Positions 37,287 through 48,108 of a stretch of 64,000 bases of DNA are shown piece by piece. Position numbers and translations under genes: made by a program. Source of the stretch: Deinococcus sp. LM3. Its GTDB lineage: Bacteria > Deinococcota > Deinococci > Deinococcales > Deinococcaceae. Numbering within the stretch: the first letter of the stretch is position 1; each line of letters begins with the position of its first letter. The notes below the pieces were generated by a model. It saw nothing but the letters and a program-made list of their open reading frames with translations. It searched no databases and was not told the DNA's origin. The stretch lies in assembly GCF_002017875.1 (NCBI RefSeq), contig NZ_MUFV01000001.1:1693501-1757500 (forward strand), read 5' to 3'.

Positions 37287-40200
37287 GTGCAACCCGACTT
37301 CAAGCGACTCGCCACTGCCCTCACGGCCCTCCTGGCCGTCAGTGCCGGTGCCGGCGCACAGGAAATCAGCACCAGCCTGCCACTGACCACCGTCGGGGAC
37401 CAGCTCACCTGGTCGGTCGGCGATCAGGACCTCGCCCTGGACGTTCCCATCGACGGCGCCGTGCGCCTGGAACTGTACAGCCCCCGCGTCGACCAGAGCG
37501 ACTACCGCAGCGACACCTACTACGGCGACGAGCAGTACGACGCCAACCGCAGCGACGTCACCACCACGTTCACCCTGATCGACAGTGACGGCCGCGCCGT
37601 CCTGACCCGCACCTTCACGCCCGGCGCGCACGACTGGGAGACCCTGTTCGACCAGACGCTCCCCGCCGGCCGTTACCGCCTGAAGGCCGTGACGCAGGGC
37701 AACGGCAAGAACACCTTCGCCATCCGCCTCGCGGGGATCAGCGCGTCCGTCAGCGCCGACCGCCTGAACGTGAACGTCCACTCCCAGGACTGGGTGCCGG
37801 CCGTGAACGTCAGCAGCGACGGCCAGAACCACGTGCTGCGCATGTACGACGGCGACGGTCCCCAGGAACTGCAGGCCCGCCTGCGCGACGAGCAGGGCAA
37901 CGTCACCCCCCTGACCGTCAGCGCCGACCTGGGCTTCACGGACATCGCGCTGCCCGCCCGCGCCGGGAACTACACCGTCGAGCTGCGGCAGCCCGCCACC
38001 GCCCGCCAGTTCAGCAACACGGTCGGGTTCAGCCTGACCCGCGCCGGCACGCCCGAGCCCATCACCATCAGCCGCGTCGACCAGACCGGCCTGCTGCGCG
38101 TCACCGCCGAACTGATCCTGCCCGGCAGCGTGACGCCCACCACGGTCGACGCCCTGGTCGGCAAGTCCACCGTCACGGTGGGCGGCACCTTCACGCAGCG
38201 CGTCGCGCCCGGCACGTACGCCGTCGTGCCGGGCCCCGTTCCCGGCGCGGACGTCACCGTGGACACCCGCAGCGTCAACGTGCCCCGCAACGGGCAGGGC
38301 GAGGCGCGCATCCAGGTGCGCCCGACCGCCAGCCTGACCCTGAGCAGCGACAAACTCGACGTCTGCGTGGGCGACACCGTCACCCTGACCGCCCGCGCCG
38401 CCACCGCCTACGCCGGCGAGCTGCCGCTGGACCTGACCCTCGACACGCCGGGCCTGAACGTGGAGGGCCTGAACAGCGTGCAGGGCACCCTGAGCGCCGC
38501 GCGCCCCGGCGAACTGCGCGTCACCGGCACCGCCACCCAGAGCGGCCCGCTGACCGTCACCGCCCGCCTCGCCCCGTGGGCCCAGGAGCAGCGCGTCACG
38601 CTGAACGTCCTGGCCGACAGCACCGTCCTGCAACTGGGCCGCGACGCCCTGCCGGACGCCACCCAGGGCGACGAGGTCACCGTCACGCTGCGCGTCACGA
38701 ACACCTCGGCGCGGCCCGTGCCGTACCTGCTGCTCGACACGCCCGGCAGCGGCCTGGAAGCCCTGGGTACCACCAGCTTCACCGGCACCCTGGCTGCCGG
38801 CGAGACCCGCGCCCTGAGCTACCGCGCCCGCGTGACCGCCACCGGCACCCTCGACCTGAACGCCAGCCTGCGCACCCCGGACTGCGCCGTCACGCAGACG
38901 GCCGCCGGGCAGCTGAGCGCCCAGCCGGTCCCGGCTGCCGAGGCGCCCGCGCAGCGCCGCGCGAGCAGCGTCACCCTGCCCTTCGACGCGCCCCGTCAGG
39001 CGACCGAACTGATCGTCGCGCACCGCGCCCCTACCGGCGCGGCCCTGGTGCCCGGCAGCAGCCGCCTGGACGGACAGCCGATCGCCGATCCCGTCCGCGG
39101 TCCCAGCGGCACGCTGTACTGGGTGCTGCCCGAACCGGCCAGCAGCCCCGCCACTGCCAGTGGGGCCGCGCTGCGCGGCGCCGTCACGTACGACCTGTCG
39201 CACGAGGGACCGCTGCCCACCCTGGACGCCCCGGCGCTGCTGGCCCGCTTCAAGGGGGAACGCAGCGAGAACCTCGAGGGCCGCGTCGACCTGAACGACC
39301 TGAACGCTGCACAGAGCGTCACCGCGCCCACCGCGACCGTCACCGAGAACGCCGGCGCCATCAAGTTCCCGCTGAACGGCTCGCAGGTCCGAATCCGCGA
39401 CCGCATCAGCGTCGTGGTCGAGGTGCCGGCCGACCAGACCGCCCGCCTGAACGTGAACGGCATGCCCGTCCCGGACGACCAGATCGGCGAGGTCACCACC
39501 GACGCCGAACGCGGCACCCGCCGCGTCACCTACGTCGGCGTGCCCCTCAGGACCGGCGCGAACACCCTGCAGTACGGCCAGGACAGCGTCCAGGTGCAAC
39601 TGGTCGGCGCGACCGCCCGCGTGGAAGTCCTGCCCGGCGACCTGATCGCCGACGGCAGCACCCCGCTGCGCCTGCGCCTGCGCGCCCTGGACGCCAGCGG
39701 TAACCTGACCACCCAGTCCACACTGACGCTACGCTCCAACCTCGAGCCGCGCACCCCCGACCAGAACCCCACCGAGGCCGACTACCAGATCACCCTGGTG
39801 GGCGGCGAGGGCGAACTCGTCCTGAACCCCCAGTCGTCGCCCACCACCCTGAAACTCGGCGTGCTGGTCGGCCAGGAAGTGCGACCCTACACCTTCGAGG
39901 TCCGGCCCGACAGCAGCCGCGTCGGCGTCGGCGTGGTCAGCGCCACCCTCGGCCTGGACGGCAACCTGAACCTCGCCGACGACCTGACCTGGACCGCCCG
40001 CGCCTCCTACGAAGGGCCGCTGGCCGGCGGGAAACTGTACGTCTCTGCCGACAAGGACGGCCTGCCCACCGACCGCGACACCCTCAAGCGTTTCAGCGTG
40101 TACGGCGACAGCAGCACCGAGAGCGTGCCCCTGCAGGGCATCGACCCGGTCGCGCTCAGCTACGACCACCCCACCCTGCGCGCCGAGTACCGCCAGACCA

Positions 40201-42056
40201 GCCTGCCCATCGACGTCCTGCCGGTCGGCGAGCAACTGACTGCCCTGACCGTCACCAGCAAGAGCAACCCCCAGGTGTCCGCCTTCGCCGCGCTCGTCCC
40301 GGACGCCCGCGTCAGCGAGCAGCGCCTGACCCCCGAAGGCACCCGCCTGCTGCGCCTGAACAACGCCAGCCCCGTCACCGAAGGCAGCGAAACCCTCGAA
40401 CTGCTCACCCTGGAACGCGACACCGGCAAGGAACTGCGCCGCGTCACCCTGACCCGCAACGTCGACTACATCCTCGACCACCGCACCGGCATCATCACGC
40501 TCGCCCGCGCCCTGGACCGCACGGACGCGCAACTGAACGACCAGATCGTCCTGGCCAGCTACCGCCTCAGCGACCCGCTGCGCCAGCGCAAGGCAGCGTT
40601 CGGCGCGCAGGTCAAGTACACCGGCCAGAACTACACGGTCGGCGCGGCCGCCATCAGCCTCGACCAGACCGTCACGACCGGCGCCCGCGCCACCTACGAC
40701 AACGGCACCACCCGCACCGACGGCCTGCTCGCCTACTCCGGCGGATTCCAGGCCAGCGCCGACCTCAGCACCACCCTCGGCCAGAACACCATCCAGGCGC
40801 GCGTGCGCTACCAGGACGGCACGTACAGCGGCCTCGCGCCCTTCACGCCCGGCCTGACCACCAGCGCCAGCATCGACAGCCGCCTGACGGGCAACCTCAG
40901 CAGCAGCGTCCAGGCCGAATACCACAACACCCTGGGCACCGCCGCCACCGACACCAGCGGCGGCAGCGTCACCGGCCGCGCCGACTACCGCCTCGCGCCG
41001 TTCAGCGTCGGCGCGGGCCTCAAGTACGCCTTCGGGGACCAGTACGGCGTCGGAGCTGTCCTTAGCGCCGGCTACCACCAGAAACCCCTGGACGTGGACA
41101 TCACCCACACCCAGCCGCTGACCGGGAACCTCGACCCCACCACCACCATCACCACCCGCTACGCCATCACCGACGCCGTCAGCGTCGGCCTGAGCGACCA
41201 GATCAACTGGAACAAGGGCCACACCGCCGCCCTGACCCTCGACAGCCGCCTGGGCAACACCAACTACCAGGTCGCCTACGACCTTCCCAACGCCGGCGGC
41301 CAGGGCAACCGCGCCCGTTTCGGCGTCACCACCACCCTGCCCCTCACTGACCGCGTCACCGCCGGCCTGCGCGGCAGCGCCACCTACAACCTCGCCACCG
41401 CCCAGACTGAACTCGGCGCCGGCGCCGACCTGCGCTACGGCACCGACCGAGTCACCGCCACTGCCGGCACGGACCTCACGTACACCGCCAGAGGCTTCGG
41501 CGTGGTCCTGCGCACCGGCGTCACCGGCAGCCTCAGCGACCACCTGAGCCTCACCGCCGACGGCCTGATGGAATTCGGCGCCGGCAAGAACGGCCAGCGC
41601 GCCGCCATCGGCTACGCCTACCGCAACCGCACCTTCAACTCCCTGGGCACCGTCCGCTACATCAACGGCACCCTGGCCGGCAACCAGCCCGAACTGAGCA
41701 GCAACTTCGCCGCCGAGTACCGCCAGCCCACCTGGGCCGTCCGCGCCGGACTGGACACCCGCACCCTCCTGAACGACCCCGACAGCTTCACCGCGCAGTT
41801 CGGCGCCAGCAGCACCTACTACGTCAACGACCGCTTCGGCGTGGGCGTCTGGGGCCGCGCCATCACCCAGCCCGCCAGCGGCACCACCCAGTACGGCTAC
41901 GGCCTCGAAGCGTCCGTCCGCGCCCTGCCCGGCACCTGGATCACCGCCGGGTACAACCCCGCCGGCTTCACCGGCATCGGCAGCACCTACACCAAACAGG
42001 GCGCCTACCTGCGCCTGGACCTGACCCTCGACGAAACCCTCGGACAGAACAGGTAA
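37287..42056 (+). CDS. Giant surface protein with DUF11-like region and C-terminal outer-membrane beta-barrel, 1589 aa
   Basis: GTG 37287 lies 2 nt after the upstream stop codon, with GGAGGT as ribosome-binding site. After a signal peptide (LTALLAVSAGAGAQ) come Ig-like beta domains and a DUF11-like unit (ATELIVAHRAPTGAALVPGSS). A motif YILDHRTGIITLARAL near residue 1065 is of the kind found before barrels in large outer-membrane proteins. From about residue 1105 to the end, alternating amphipathic strands (NTIQARVRYQDG, SVGAGLKYAFGD, GAYLRLDLTLDE) predict an outer-membrane barrel. I infer that it anchors or exports the preceding DUF11 proteins. Confidence 0.8.
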   Translation: MQPDFKRLATALTALLAVSAGAGAQEISTSLPLTTVGDQLTWSVGDQDLALDVPIDGAVRLELYSPRVDQSDYRSDTYYGDEQYDANRSDVTTTFTLIDSDGRAVLTRTFTPGAHDWETLFDQTLPAGRYRLKAVTQGNGKNTFAIRLAGISASVSADRLNVNVHSQDWVPAVNVSSDGQNHVLRMYDGDGPQELQARLRDEQGNVTPLTVSADLGFTDIALPARAGNYTVELRQPATARQFSNTVGFSLTRAGTPEPITISRVDQTGLLRVTAELILPGSVTPTTVDALVGKSTVTVGGTFTQRVAPGTYAVVPGPVPGADVTVDTRSVNVPRNGQGEARIQVRPTASLTLSSDKLDVCVGDTVTLTARAATAYAGELPLDLTLDTPGLNVEGLNSVQGTLSAARPGELRVTGTATQSGPLTVTARLAPWAQEQRVTLNVLADSTVLQLGRDALPDATQGDEVTVTLRVTNTSARPVPYLLLDTPGSGLEALGTTSFTGTLAAGETRALSYRARVTATGTLDLNASLRTPDCAVTQTAAGQLSAQPVPAAEAPAQRRASSVTLPFDAPRQATELIVAHRAPTGAALVPGSSRLDGQPIADPVRGPSGTLYWVLPEPASSPATASGAALRGAVTYDLSHEGPLPTLDAPALLARFKGERSENLEGRVDLNDLNAAQSVTAPTATVTENAGAIKFPLNGSQVRIRDRISVVVEVPADQTARLNVNGMPVPDDQIGEVTTDAERGTRRVTYVGVPLRTGANTLQYGQDSVQVQLVGATARVEVLPGDLIADGSTPLRLRLRALDASGNLTTQSTLTLRSNLEPRTPDQNPTEADYQITLVGGEGELVLNPQSSPTTLKLGVLVGQEVRPYTFEVRPDSSRVGVGVVSATLGLDGNLNLADDLTWTARASYEGPLAGGKLYVSADKDGLPTDRDTLKRFSVYGDSSTESVPLQGIDPVALSYDHPTLRAEYRQTSLPIDVLPVGEQLTALTVTSKSNPQVSAFAALVPDARVSEQRLTPEGTRLLRLNNASPVTEGSETLELLTLERDTGKELRRVTLTRNVDYILDHRTGIITLARALDRTDAQLNDQIVLASYRLSDPLRQRKAAFGAQVKYTGQNYTVGAAAISLDQTVTTGARATYDNGTTRTDGLLAYSGGFQASADLSTTLGQNTIQARVRYQDGTYSGLAPFTPGLTTSASIDSRLTGNLSSSVQAEYHNTLGTAATDTSGGSVTGRADYRLAPFSVGAGLKYAFGDQYGVGAVLSAGYHQKPLDVDITHTQPLTGNLDPTTTITTRYAITDAVSVGLSDQINWNKGHTAALTLDSRLGNTNYQVAYDLPNAGGQGNRARFGVTTTLPLTDRVTAGLRGSATYNLATAQTELGAGADLRYGTDRVTATAGTDLTYTARGFGVVLRTGVTGSLSDHLSLTADGLMEFGAGKNGQRAAIGYAYRNRTFNSLGTVRYINGTLAGNQPELSSNFAAEYRQPTWAVRAGLDTRTLLNDPDSFTAQFGASSTYYVNDRFGVGVWGRAITQPASGTTQYGYGLEASVRALPGTWITAGYNPAGFTGIGSTYTKQGAYLRLDLTLDETLGQNR

Positions 42057-42139
42057 CCCGCACCCACCCGGTGGGGGAGAGGCGGCCCGGCCGTACTCTC
42101 CCCATTTTCCTTCATGAGGACGCAGTTTTCCCCGACCTT

Positions 42140-42173
42140 TGTAAGGCCGTCGCAAGAAGTCACGCAGGAAAAT
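42140..42173 (+). promoter_or_regulatory. Direct-repeat activator site and weak -10 of the last surface-protein gene
   Basis: TGTAAG (42140) and CGCAAG (42151) are spaced by 11 bp. After 11 nt comes GAAAAT (42168-42173) as a weak -10. The geometry equals that of 31361-31394, which suggests common control of the two units. Confidence 0.4.
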
Positions 42174-42222
42174 TTCACGAAATGACCCGCCCCCCACCCC
42201 ACCCGGAAAGCGAGGACCACAT

Positions 42223-45200
42223 ATGACCGCACCCCCCAGCAGAAGCTCCCGATTCTCCTCCCGGCTCCGGCAGACGGCTGCGGCCCTGCTGGGACTGGCC
42301 GTGACCGGCACGGCCCTGGCAGATCGCCCCCTGCCGACCACGCCCACCTACAAGTTCCAGGGCCGCATCGACTATGTGACCACCGGCGCCAGCTTCCGTA
42401 CCCTCAGAAACTCTGCGACGACGGCTACCGACGCCTGCCAGGTGGGCACCACGGCCACGTCACAGGCTGTGACTGGCGTGCCAGCGGGCGCCACCATTGT
42501 CAAGGCATTGCTGTACTGGGCGGCCTCTGCTGACCGGAACGGTAAGACGGCAACGAATCCAGGCACTGTTCGTAATGACACCGCTGTGACGTTCGATGGG
42601 ATTGCTGTTAACGCACAGACGCAATACGATGATATTCTTCCGGTGATTTCTGGTGGGACAACTTTTGCTTACAATGGGTATTTTGCGAATGTTGCAGATA
42701 TAACGACGTACATATCGGGTCTTGCAGATCCGAATAAGCAGTACACAATGTCGAATCTCACCATAATGTCCAGTAATTTTGGTAATGGTGGACAGTTTTT
42801 GGCCACTGAAGCGGGACTGAACTCATTGCATTGCTTCGACTCTACTGTGCTGGGTGGATGGGGTATGTATATCATCTACGAAACCCCTACTGATACCTAC
42901 AAAAATATGGTGATCTACGAGGGTTTCGACCGCAGCCAGAACGAACTGACCACCCGCACCGTCAATGGACTGGTCGTCCCCAGCGTCTTTGAAGCCAGAA
43001 CGTCTGTCCTGGCCTGGGAAGGCGACGAAACCCTGAACGTCAATACCACGACCAACGTTGCTGAGGCGCTCAGCTTTGGGGCTGGACAGGCGCCCTCGGC
43101 CATCAACAACATCTTCAACGTGGGTGGTGCCCTCAGTGGTCCCCGGCAGGGCATCTTCAACAGCACCATCAGCAGCGGCCTCAGCTCCGGGATCACGGCC
43201 ACCGCGACCGGACGGGACGACGCCTATGGCGTGGACTTCGACACCTTCGACGTGACCAGCAAGGTCACCAGCGGGGCGTCCTCGGCCACCCTGAACATCC
43301 AGGGCAGCCAGGACCTGTTCTACATCAGCAGCGTGCCCCTGCTGATCACCAGTGGCGTCGCTGACCTGTCACTCACCAAGACCGTCAGCAGCGCCGCGCC
43401 CATTCAGGGGGGCAACGTCACGTACACCGTCACGCTGCGCAACGACGGCCCGGACCCCGCCTCCGGCCCGGCCGTTCCCACGGAGAACGTGCAGGTGCGG
43501 GATATCCTGCCTGCCGGACTGAGTTTCGTCAGTTCCTCGGCCGCCACCGGCACCTATGATTCGGCCACGGGCATCTGGAGCGTTCCGAGCCCCGTGACGG
43601 GCGACACGACCACCCTGACGATCACCGCGACCGTCACGGGAACCGGCACGATCACGAACGTCGCAGAGATCATCTCGTCCCCCCAGCCGGACAGCGACTC
43701 GAGAACGAACAACGGCATCACCACCGAAGACGATTACGCCAGCGTTCCCCTCACCGTCTCGCCACCACGCCTGAACGTCAGCAAGTCGTTCTCACCCACG
43801 ACCGTTTCTGCGGGCGGCGTGACGGCCCTGAACATCACGGTCACCAACCCGTACGCGTTCGCCACGAGCGCCCTGGCCATCACGGACAACATCGCGGCCA
43901 CCATGGGCCTGAGCCTGCCGCTGCCGCTGCGGGTCACGGCAAACTCCTGCGCGGGTAGCACCATTGTCACGGGGACCGGCAACACGGTCCTGACGAACGG
44001 TGGCGCAGCCATCGAAAGCAATGACGGGGCCATCCGCCTCACGGGCGGCAGCATCGCCGCGAACGGAACGTGCAGCGTGACCGTGGACGTCACGGTCGTG
44101 AACGCGGGCGCCGCCACCCGCACGAACACCATTCCCGCCGCGAACGTGACCGGCACCGTGAACGCCCAGGCCGCCACGGGCGCCGCGCCCGCCACGGCCA
44201 CCCTGACCACGACCGCCAGCACGGCGGGCGCCCCCTACACCTGCGACGCGCGCTTCTACCAGATCCGTCAGGATACCAGCACGCTGCTGTCGAACCTGTA
44301 CCTGCTGGACCGCAATAACCTCAGCACGGGCGGCGCGGCCCAGTGGGCCGGCGGATTCGGTCCTGGCCTGAATGCCCTGGCGTTCAACAAGGGTGACGGG
44401 TACTTCTACGCGCTGAACATCACGCCGTTCACGACCGGAGCGCCGTTCCGCCTGTACCGTCTGGGGCAGAGCGGTGCGGTCGAGGTGTTCAACACCACCA
44501 TTCCCGCCGGTAGTAGCATCGCGGCGGCCGCCGTGGATTCCACCGGCGTGATGTACGTTCACAGGCTGGCGCAGGAGACGCCGCTGTACCGCATTCAGCT
44601 GCCCACCACGAGCGGCGGCGCCATCAGCATGCTGAGCACCCTGACCCTGTCGCAGGCCCTGCCGATCTTCGACCTGGCGTTCAACCCGGTGAACAACCTG
44701 CTGTACGGCGTGTTCACGCCGGGCGGCGTGATGGAGATCAACCCCACGACCGGCGCTTCCGTGCTGCGCGGCACCTTCCCCGGCTTCACGACCGCCAACG
44801 CCATCGGCAGCGCGTTCTTCGACGTCAGCGGCACCCTGTACGCGTACCAGAACGGCGGCACGTACGGCACTATCAACCTGTCCACCGGGGCCTTCACCAC
44901 CCTGGCGACCGGATCTGTCGCGGCGCAGTCCGACGGGGCGTCCTGCGTGTTCCCGGAAAACCGGATCGACACCGTGAAATCCGTGGGAACCGTCACTGCC
45001 GTCAGCGGGCTGGTGTTCGACGTGCCTTACACCGTGACCGTCAAGAACACCGGGCCGGTCAGCAACCCGAACGTGCAACTCACCGAGAACCTGACCCGCA
45101 CCTTCACGACCGGCACCCTGAGCATCGTGGCCGGCCCGACCGTCACGAGCGGCGCGGTCACGGCGAACAGCGGCTTCAACGGCACCACGAACACCGCGCT

Positions 45201-47019
45201 GCTGACCGGCACGAACACCATGGCGGCCGGGGCCAGCGCGACCGTGACCTTCACGGTGCGTGTGTCCTACCCTGACGCGGCCAGCCTGCCCGCCAGCGGC
45301 AGCGTCCTGAACAACACCGTGTACGCCAGCACGACCGGCAGCGCCAACCCGGGCTACACCTTCGTGGGCGGCACGGCGATTCCCCCGGTGGACCTGCTGG
45401 CAACCGACATCTCGACGAACGGCAACACCCCGCCCGCCACGGCGAACGGGGACACGCAGTCGGCCACGCCCGTCACGCTGCCCGACATCGCTGATCTGGC
45501 GATCGACAAGAGCGGCCCGGCTGCCGTGGGCAGTGGCGGCAGCGTGACGTACACCATCCGCGTGTGGAACAACGGATCCCGGAGCGTGACTGGGGCGAGC
45601 GTGACGGACGCGCTGCCCGCCGGGTTCACGGTGACGGGCCTGAGCTGCGCGGCGACCGGCACGGCCACCTGCGGTACGCAGAGCTTCACGGCCAGCAGCG
45701 TGAGCATCGTCACGGGCACGCTGAGCCTGGACACAAACACGGCCAACGCCACGCCGGACGGCAACTTCCTGACGTACACCCTGACCGGCACCGCGACCGC
45801 GACCGGGAACCTCAGCAACACCGCCAGCGTGACCACGCCTGCCGGGACGACCGACCTGACACCCGCCAACAACACCAGCGCCGCCGTGGTCACGCGCGTG
45901 ATCGACGCCGTGAACGACCCGGCCGTCAACTTCGGCTTCGGCGTGGGCGGCACCGTCACTGTGCTGGGCAACGACACGGTGGGCGGCGCGGCCGCCACCA
46001 CCACCAACGCGACCGTCACCGTCCAGAACAACGGCGGGATCACGGGCCTGACCGTGAACGGCAGTGGACAGCTGGTCGTGCCCGCCGGAACGCCTGCCGG
46101 AACGTACAGCGTCACGTACCAGATCTGCGACGCGACCGTCACGACCGCCTGCGACACGGCGACCGTGCAGGTCACGGTAGACGCTGCCGTCACCAGTGAT
46201 CTGGCGGTCAGCAAGACCGGCCCGGCCTTCGCGCAGCCCGGCGGGACCATCACGTACACCATCCGCGCCTGGAACAACGGCCCCACCGTCAGCAGCGCCA
46301 CCGTGACCGATACCGTCCCCGCCGACCTGACCGGTGTGTCCTGGACCTGCGCCGGCACGGGCGGCGCCACCTGCGGCGCGGCGAGCGGCAGCGGCAACGC
46401 CATCAGTGTCGGGGCGACCCTGCCGGTCGATACCGGCGTGGCAACCACGGCCGACACGGCCTTCGTGACCGTCACCGTGACCGCCACCGCCCCGTCCGCC
46501 GCCACGCTGGAAAGCACCCCGGCCGCCCGGACGATCACGAACACGGCTTCCGTCAGTGGCCCGAACACCGACCCCACGCCTGCGAACAACTCGGCGAGCG
46601 CCGTGACGAACATGGTGTACGGCAAGCTGACCAAGGAGGTCCGGAACGTCACGAAGAACACCGCGTTCGGCACGTCCGGCGGCGGCCTGCCACTGGAAGT
46701 GCTGGAGTACTGCATCGCCTTCCAGAACCTGGGCGGCGCGGCCCTCCCGAACTTCGTGTTGGTCGATCACGTTCCCGGCAACACGAACGCCCTGATCACC
46801 GCCTACGACGCGGACGAGCCCAGCGCGGCGACCGGCTTCGGCGTGAAGCTCACGCGTGGCGCGGTCACCTCGTACCTCAGCAGCAGCGCCGCCGATGCCG
46901 ACGGTGGCCGCCTGACCACCACGGGCGGCACCTTCGCGCGCGGCACCATGACGGTCACGCTGGGCACCCTGGCGGTCGGCGAGTCGGGCCGCGCCTGCTT
47001 CCAGACCACCATCCGCTGA
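42223..47019 (+). CDS. Giant secreted DUF11 repeat protein, 1598 aa
   Basis: ATG 42223 follows GAGGA. A basic N-terminus and hydrophobic TAAALLGLAVTGTALAD form the signal peptide. Residues about 35-385 are an N-terminal adhesin-like region (VKALLYWAASADRNGKT). Then come repeated DUF11 domains (LSLTKTVSSAAPIQGGNVTYTV; LNVSKSFSPTTVSAGG; LAIDKSGPAAVGSGGSVTY; LAVSKTGPAFAQPGGTITY), with a DUF6923-like beta-propeller-type insert at about 680-910 (FYQIRQDTSTLLSNLYLLDRN). There is no membrane anchor at the C-terminus. A conspicuous AT-rich segment occupies codons about 123-231. The protein is presumably displayed on the cell surface. A terminator follows. Confidence 0.82.
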   Translation: MTAPPSRSSRFSSRLRQTAAALLGLAVTGTALADRPLPTTPTYKFQGRIDYVTTGASFRTLRNSATTATDACQVGTTATSQAVTGVPAGATIVKALLYWAASADRNGKTATNPGTVRNDTAVTFDGIAVNAQTQYDDILPVISGGTTFAYNGYFANVADITTYISGLADPNKQYTMSNLTIMSSNFGNGGQFLATEAGLNSLHCFDSTVLGGWGMYIIYETPTDTYKNMVIYEGFDRSQNELTTRTVNGLVVPSVFEARTSVLAWEGDETLNVNTTTNVAEALSFGAGQAPSAINNIFNVGGALSGPRQGIFNSTISSGLSSGITATATGRDDAYGVDFDTFDVTSKVTSGASSATLNIQGSQDLFYISSVPLLITSGVADLSLTKTVSSAAPIQGGNVTYTVTLRNDGPDPASGPAVPTENVQVRDILPAGLSFVSSSAATGTYDSATGIWSVPSPVTGDTTTLTITATVTGTGTITNVAEIISSPQPDSDSRTNNGITTEDDYASVPLTVSPPRLNVSKSFSPTTVSAGGVTALNITVTNPYAFATSALAITDNIAATMGLSLPLPLRVTANSCAGSTIVTGTGNTVLTNGGAAIESNDGAIRLTGGSIAANGTCSVTVDVTVVNAGAATRTNTIPAANVTGTVNAQAATGAAPATATLTTTASTAGAPYTCDARFYQIRQDTSTLLSNLYLLDRNNLSTGGAAQWAGGFGPGLNALAFNKGDGYFYALNITPFTTGAPFRLYRLGQSGAVEVFNTTIPAGSSIAAAAVDSTGVMYVHRLAQETPLYRIQLPTTSGGAISMLSTLTLSQALPIFDLAFNPVNNLLYGVFTPGGVMEINPTTGASVLRGTFPGFTTANAIGSAFFDVSGTLYAYQNGGTYGTINLSTGAFTTLATGSVAAQSDGASCVFPENRIDTVKSVGTVTAVSGLVFDVPYTVTVKNTGPVSNPNVQLTENLTRTFTTGTLSIVAGPTVTSGAVTANSGFNGTTNTALLTGTNTMAAGASATVTFTVRVSYPDAASLPASGSVLNNTVYASTTGSANPGYTFVGGTAIPPVDLLATDISTNGNTPPATANGDTQSATPVTLPDIADLAIDKSGPAAVGSGGSVTYTIRVWNNGSRSVTGASVTDALPAGFTVTGLSCAATGTATCGTQSFTASSVSIVTGTLSLDTNTANATPDGNFLTYTLTGTATATGNLSNTASVTTPAGTTDLTPANNTSAAVVTRVIDAVNDPAVNFGFGVGGTVTVLGNDTVGGAAATTTNATVTVQNNGGITGLTVNGSGQLVVPAGTPAGTYSVTYQICDATVTTACDTATVQVTVDAAVTSDLAVSKTGPAFAQPGGTITYTIRAWNNGPTVSSATVTDTVPADLTGVSWTCAGTGGATCGAASGSGNAISVGATLPVDTGVATTADTAFVTVTVTATAPSAATLESTPAARTITNTASVSGPNTDPTPANNSASAVTNMVYGKLTKEVRNVTKNTAFGTSGGGLPLEVLEYCIAFQNLGGAALPNFVLVDHVPGNTNALITAYDADEPSAATGFGVKLTRGAVTSYLSSSAADADGGRLTTTGGTFARGTMTVTLGTLAVGESGRACFQTTIR
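42588..42915 (+). other. AT-rich island with atypical codon use inside the 1598-aa gene
   Basis: Within an open reading frame of high GC3, this stretch of about 330 nt uses codons such as GAT, ATT, TTT, GGT, AAT and ATA (for example ATGATATTC, TATTTTGCG, AATTTTGGTAATGGT). The frame stays open and the protein stays in register, and high-GC codon use returns at about 42915. It suggests recombination with, or origin from, a lower-GC donor. Confidence 0.75.
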
Positions 47020-47055
47020 CCGCTCCGTAACCCGCTTCACAGTCGGCTCGACTGG

Positions 47056-47086
47056 ACAGGCCCTCCCGCGCGGGGGGCCTGTTTCT
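47056..47086 (+). terminator. Terminator after the 1598-aa surface-protein gene
   Basis: ACAGGCCC / GGGCCTGT stem followed by TTCT, 36 nt after the stop codon. Confidence 0.75.
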
Positions 47087-47111
47087 GCTGCCGGGCTCTA
47101 CAATCGCGGGC

Positions 47112-48038
<927 letters not shown>

Positions 48039-48108
48039 TCCGGACTCGGGTGGAGGGGTGGCCCACCGGAGCGGAGTCCGTGTCGCTCGGGGCGCGTGGG
48101 GGCAGGGT

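Noticed and set aside
42588..42915. Insertion sequence inside the surface-protein gene
   Set aside because: The reading frame is uninterrupted, and there are no terminal inverted repeats, duplicated target or transposase; only base composition differs.
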